A stretch of 64,000 nucleotides of DNA. Origin: JACMJL01 sp963791805. GTDB taxonomy: Bacteria; Bacillota; Clostridia; Clostridiales; Clostridiaceae. The notes under the pieces were generated by a model, which was not told the DNA's origin, made no database searches, and saw nothing but the letters and a program-made list of their open reading frames with translations. The stretch is taken from contig CAWBTU010000006.1 of assembly GCA_963791805.1 (NCBI GenBank), positions 1,426,001 to 1,490,000 on the forward strand, written 5' to 3'. Made by a program: the position numbers and the translations under genes. Of the stretch, positions 60,770 to 64,000 are shown in pieces (position 1 is the stretch's first letter; each line of letters begins with the position of its first letter).

Positions 60770-62098
60770 ATGAAAAGTAGAGAAATAGCTGCCTTTGTTG
60801 TCACTAATGTTTTAAATAATAGTGCTTACTCAAATATTTTTCTTTCGGAGGAATTGAATAAAAGCAATCTTGAAGATAAAGATAAGGCTCTAGTAACTGA
60901 AATTGTGTATGGAACAATAAAATATAAGTATACTATAGATACAATTCTAAAGGAGTATTTAAAAAATGGTTTAGACAGGCTAGAGCCGGAAGTATTAAAT
61001 GTTTTAAGAACAGCAATATATCAAATTAAATATTTAGATAAGATTCCTGAATTTGCTGTAGTAAATGAAGCTGTAGATATTACTAAAGAAATTAGTGGTA
61101 TTGGAGCATCAAAATTAGTTAATGGAGTTCTAAGAAATTATCTTAGAAACAAAGATGATAATAATTATTATAAAGATGAATATTTAATTGATAGACTTTG
61201 TTATGTTTACTCATTTGAAAAATGGATGGTTGAATTATTTATAAATCAATATGGTAGAGAACTTGCTGAGAAAATTCTTAGTGGGCTAAATAATATTCCA
61301 GAAGTTACTGTTAGGGTAAATAACGTAAAGAATACTTTTGAAGAAGCATACGATTCTTTAGAAGGATATGGATACAATATAAAAGAAGGACATATCTGTT
61401 CTGAAGCTATTAGTATATTACGAGGTAGAAGCATTGAAAGCAATCCATTATTTATAGAAGGCAAAATTACTGTACAAGATGAAAGCGCTATGTTAGCAGC
61501 TATTTCTATGAATATAAAAGAAGGACAAATGGTAATGGATTTATGTAGTGCACCTGGTGGTAAAACTACGCATATTTCGGAGCTAATGAATAATACTGGT
61601 TCAATTAAAGCTTTTGATGTTCATGAGAATAAATTAAAGCTTATTAAGGAAAACTATGAAAGACTTGGATTAAATAATATTAGTTGTGAAGTTATGGATG
61701 CTACAATATTCAATTCCCAATTCGTAGATACCGCAGATAGTGTGTTAATTGATGTTCCATGTTCTGGACTTGGAATAATAAGAAAAAAACCGGAAATAAA
61801 ATGGACTAAATCAATAAAAGAAATTCAAAGTTTAATTAAAATTCAACGAGATATACTTAATAATGCAAGCAAGTATGTAAAACCAGGTGGAGTGCTTTTA
61901 TACTCAACATGTACGCTTAATAAAAAAGAGAATGAAGATAATATAAAATTATTCTTAAAACAAAACTCAAATTATAAAATAGAACCATTATTTTTTGGAG
62001 AATTAGACAATATCATATATAGTAAAGAAGGTTTTATCACTATAGTTCCTAATGCAGCCATGGATGGATTTTTCATTGCAAAACTAAGAAGATATTGA
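60770..62098 (+). CDS. rsmB: 16S rRNA m5C967 methyltransferase RsmB
   Basis: 442 residues. N-terminal NusB-like RNA-binding domain, then the SAM site DLCSAPGGKTTHISELM, DVPCSGLGIIRKKPEIKW (catalytic Cys) and STCTLNKKENEDN (second Cys). It methylates 16S rRNA. Overlaps the region before rlmN. Confidence 0.93.
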   Translation: MKSREIAAFVVTNVLNNSAYSNIFLSEELNKSNLEDKDKALVTEIVYGTIKYKYTIDTILKEYLKNGLDRLEPEVLNVLRTAIYQIKYLDKIPEFAVVNEAVDITKEISGIGASKLVNGVLRNYLRNKDDNNYYKDEYLIDRLCYVYSFEKWMVELFINQYGRELAEKILSGLNNIPEVTVRVNNVKNTFEEAYDSLEGYGYNIKEGHICSEAISILRGRSIESNPLFIEGKITVQDESAMLAAISMNIKEGQMVMDLCSAPGGKTTHISELMNNTGSIKAFDVHENKLKLIKENYERLGLNNISCEVMDATIFNSQFVDTADSVLIDVPCSGLGIIRKKPEIKWTKSIKEIQSLIKIQRDILNNASKYVKPGGVLLYSTCTLNKKENEDNIKLFLKQNSNYKIEPLFFGELDNIIYSKEGFITIVPNAAMDGFFIAKLRRY

Positions 62099-62109
62099 TG
62101 GGTGATAAT

Positions 62110-63138
62110 ATGGAAAACATTTTAGATTACAATTTACAAGAACTAAAGAACTGGATGAAACTCCAAGGAGAAAGTGAATTTCGAGCAAAGCAAGTTGTGG
62201 AATTTATTTACAAAGACGTTTTTGAATTTGACAATATGAGAAACCTTCCAGGTACGACTAAAGAAAAATTAAAAAAAAGCTTTTTTATAGGTATTCCAAA
62301 ATTAGTTGAAGTTTTGAGTTCTAAAGAGGATGAAACAAAAAAAATTCTTCTTGAATTTAATGATGGTAATATAATAGAATCTGTAATAATGAAGTATAAG
62401 CACGGATATTCAATATGTGTTTCTACCCAAATTGGGTGTAAAATGGGTTGTAAATTTTGCGCTTCTACAATTAATGGTATGGTAAGAAATTTATCAGCAG
62501 GTGAGATTTTGAGTCAAATTTTAGTTGCTCAAAAACTTATTGGAAATAGGATATCAAATGTTGTATTAATGGGAAGTGGAGAGCCTTTAGATAACTATGA
62601 TAATGTAATTAAGTTTCTAGAAATAGTAAATGCTGACTATGGACTTAATATTGGTCAAAGACATATTACATTATCAACATGTGGAATTGTTCCACAAATT
62701 TATACACTAGCAAACCTTAAGTTACAAATAACACTAGCTATTTCCTTACATTCACCTGATGATGAGTTACGTAAAACTATGATGCCCATTGCAAACAAGT
62801 ATTCCGTTCATGAAATAATGGCAGCTTGTAAGTATTATATTGAACAAACAAATAGAAGAATTACATTTGAATACGCACTTGTTAAAGGGATAAATGATTC
62901 AAACAAAAATGCTAAAGAACTTTGTCAAATTTTAAGTGGATTGATTTGTCATGTTAATTTAATTCCAGTAAATGAAATTAGTGAAAATAACTACAAAACA
63001 ACTGGTACAGAGGATATAAATAATTTTGCGAACACATTGTTATCCGCTGGCATCGAAACAACAGTTAGAAGAGAAATGGGTTCAGATATAAATGCAGCTT
63101 GTGGGCAGCTACGGAGAAAGTATATGGAAGAAAATTAG
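62110..63138 (+). CDS. rlmN: Radical SAM rRNA/tRNA methyltransferase RlmN
   Basis: 342 residues from ATG 62110 (GGGTGAT upstream; an in-frame ATG at 62095 precedes it). Radical SAM motif CKMGCKFCAS, then MGSGEPLDNYDNV and a C-terminal RREMGSDINAACGQLR with the methyl-carrying Cys. It adds a C2 methyl to A2503 of 23S rRNA and A37 of tRNA. Confidence 0.95.
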   Translation: MENILDYNLQELKNWMKLQGESEFRAKQVVEFIYKDVFEFDNMRNLPGTTKEKLKKSFFIGIPKLVEVLSSKEDETKKILLEFNDGNIIESVIMKYKHGYSICVSTQIGCKMGCKFCASTINGMVRNLSAGEILSQILVAQKLIGNRISNVVLMGSGEPLDNYDNVIKFLEIVNADYGLNIGQRHITLSTCGIVPQIYTLANLKLQITLAISLHSPDDELRKTMMPIANKYSVHEIMAACKYYIEQTNRRITFEYALVKGINDSNKNAKELCQILSGLICHVNLIPVNEISENNYKTTGTEDINNFANTLLSAGIETTVRREMGSDINAACGQLRRKYMEEN

Positions 63139-63157
63139 AAATAAAGGGGTGATAATA

Positions 63158-63877
63158 ATGGTTGGCATAATATCTGACATTGGAAATGTTAGATCAAAAA
63201 ATGAAGACTCGGTAATTTATTATGAAGATAGCATTAAAGGGATATATATAGTTGCTGATGGAATGGGGGGATATAATTCAGGGGAAATTGCTAGTAGTAT
63301 GGCCGTAAAAGATACTCTTGATTATCTCAAAAGCATTGAAAAAAAAGAAAATGTGGAAATAGAAATGAAAAAAGCTATTGAAATAGCTAATAGTAGTATT
63401 TTTCAAAGCTCTACAAAAAATATAGAACTTAAAGGAATGGGAACAACTATAACTGGATGCATTAAAATAAATGGTGAGTTAATAGTTGGACATGTAGGTG
63501 ATAGTTCTTGTTACCTAGTTTTTGAAGATTGTATCAAAAAATTAACTAAAGATCATTCTCTAGTTCAACAATTATTAGATAGTGGAAGTATTTCTGAAGA
63601 AGAAGCAATTAACCATCCAAATAGAAACATAATTACTCGAGCACTAGGTACTAATGAATCTGTAGAAGTTGATTTATATAAAAGATCCTTAAATGGAATT
63701 AAAAAAATTATTCTTTGTACAGATGGCTTAAGTAATTTTGTTTCATCTGAGGAAATGTATGAAATTATTTTATTAAATGATAATGAAGAGTCTAGCAAAA
63801 AACTAATTCAATTAGGAAAAGAAAAAGGCAGTAGAGATAATTTATCTGTTATTGTCTTTGAAGGAGAGGTACGATAA
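63158..63877 (+). CDS. stp: PP2C-type Ser/Thr phosphatase (PrpC/Stp)
   Basis: 239 residues from ATG 63158 (AAAGGGGTGAT upstream). PP2C motifs: DIGNVRSKNEDS, VADGMGGYNSGE, GHVGDSSCYL, TRALG, LCTDGLSNFVS and SRDNLSVIV. It counteracts the PrkC kinase encoded 1 nt downstream. Confidence 0.95.
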   Translation: MVGIISDIGNVRSKNEDSVIYYEDSIKGIYIVADGMGGYNSGEIASSMAVKDTLDYLKSIEKKENVEIEMKKAIEIANSSIFQSSTKNIELKGMGTTITGCIKINGELIVGHVGDSSCYLVFEDCIKKLTKDHSLVQQLLDSGSISEEEAINHPNRNIITRALGTNESVEVDLYKRSLNGIKKIILCTDGLSNFVSSEEMYEIILLNDNEESSKKLIQLGKEKGSRDNLSVIVFEGEVR

Positions 63878-63878
63878 T

Positions 63879-64000
63879 ATGGGAACCTTACTTGGAAATA
63901 GGTATGAGTTATTAGAAAAAATAGGTGAAGGTGGAATGGCTATTGTTTACAAGGCTAAATGCCATTTATTAGATAGGTATGTTGCAGTTAAGATATTGAA
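63879..64000 (+). CDS. prkC: PrkC-like Ser/Thr kinase, N-terminal part
   Basis: Starts at ATG 63879 and runs off the window. The visible 40 residues have the glycine loop IGEGGMAIVYKA and the VAIK-like VAVKIL lysine of Hanks-type kinases. Position directly after the PP2C phosphatase gene supports PrkC, which in spore formers senses muropeptides. Confidence 0.93.
   Translation, partial: MGTLLGNRYELLEKIGEGGMAIVYKAKCHLLDRYVAVKIL

Overview
The window looks like chromosomal DNA from a spore-forming, strictly anaerobic Clostridium-type bacterium (Firmicutes). The evidence is very AT-rich DNA, strong GGAGG ribosome-binding sites, frequent TTG/GTG starts, an alpha/beta small acid-soluble spore protein gene, an [FeFe]-hydrogenase, ferredoxin-type redox proteins, and the conserved Firmicutes block yicC-remA-gmk-rpoZ-coaBC-priA-def-fmt-rsmB-rlmN-stp-prkC at the right end. 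I see no rRNA, tRNA, CRISPR array, phage or intact insertion sequence. The species cannot be named from this alone.

Layout. 1-12.9 kb is a patchwork of small accessory units: a lipoprotein, a sigma factor with a DUF4179-type anti-sigma partner, a DUF2804 protein, a monooxygenase-like protein, a frameshifted Nudix gene, a HAD phosphatase, a nitroreductase with an Old Yellow Enzyme, a cation efflux protein, a DUF4160/DUF2442 pair, a GNAT, a LUD-domain protein, and DUF4177 and SHOCT proteins. 13.1-25.1 kb is the most notable region, a hydrogen/pyridine-nucleotide redox island. It holds a trimeric [FeFe]-hydrogenase operon (NuoE-like, NuoF-like, HydA). It also holds two colinear paralogues of about 890 residues that fuse a Cys-rich module, a ferredoxin and an NfnB/GltD-like flavoprotein. 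HypB and HypA metallochaperones are interleaved with them. 25.6-32 kb holds a threonine-aldolase-like enzyme, a PhnB-like protein, a decayed methyltransferase and several small enzymes. 32.1-37.8 kb is a BceRS-BceAB-type peptide-antibiotic sensing and export module followed by a radical SAM gene. 37.9-41 kb is a reverse-strand AraC/GyrI/ABC-2 exporter operon. 41-52.9 kb has two cyclic-di-GMP proteins, nitroreductases, DinB, hemerythrin, a second sigma factor and many very small genes. 53.2-64 kb is the housekeeping block, ending inside prkC.

How the parts may work together. In the redox island each transcription unit has its own visible control. The hydrogenase has five TTGTTAA motifs spaced exactly 20 bp apart (Rex half-site-like), followed by a sigma-A promoter and palindromes. 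The first flavoprotein has a -24/-12 (sigma-54) promoter with a perfect 28-bp inverted repeat about 65 bp further upstream. The hypB-flavoprotein 2-hypA unit has a sigma-A promoter. This suggests that H2, NADH and NADPH pools are balanced by a hydrogenase together with Nfn-like oxidoreductases. The unusual part is the tight pairing of the large flavoproteins with nickel chaperones when no [NiFe] enzyme is encoded in the window.

Gene decay is also visible: a Nudix pseudogene, a methyltransferase fragment, an unrecognised frameshifted ORF, and an internally deleted copy of the DUF4160/DUF2442 cassette 32 kb from the intact one. All functional calls rest on reading motifs by eye; no database search was run.
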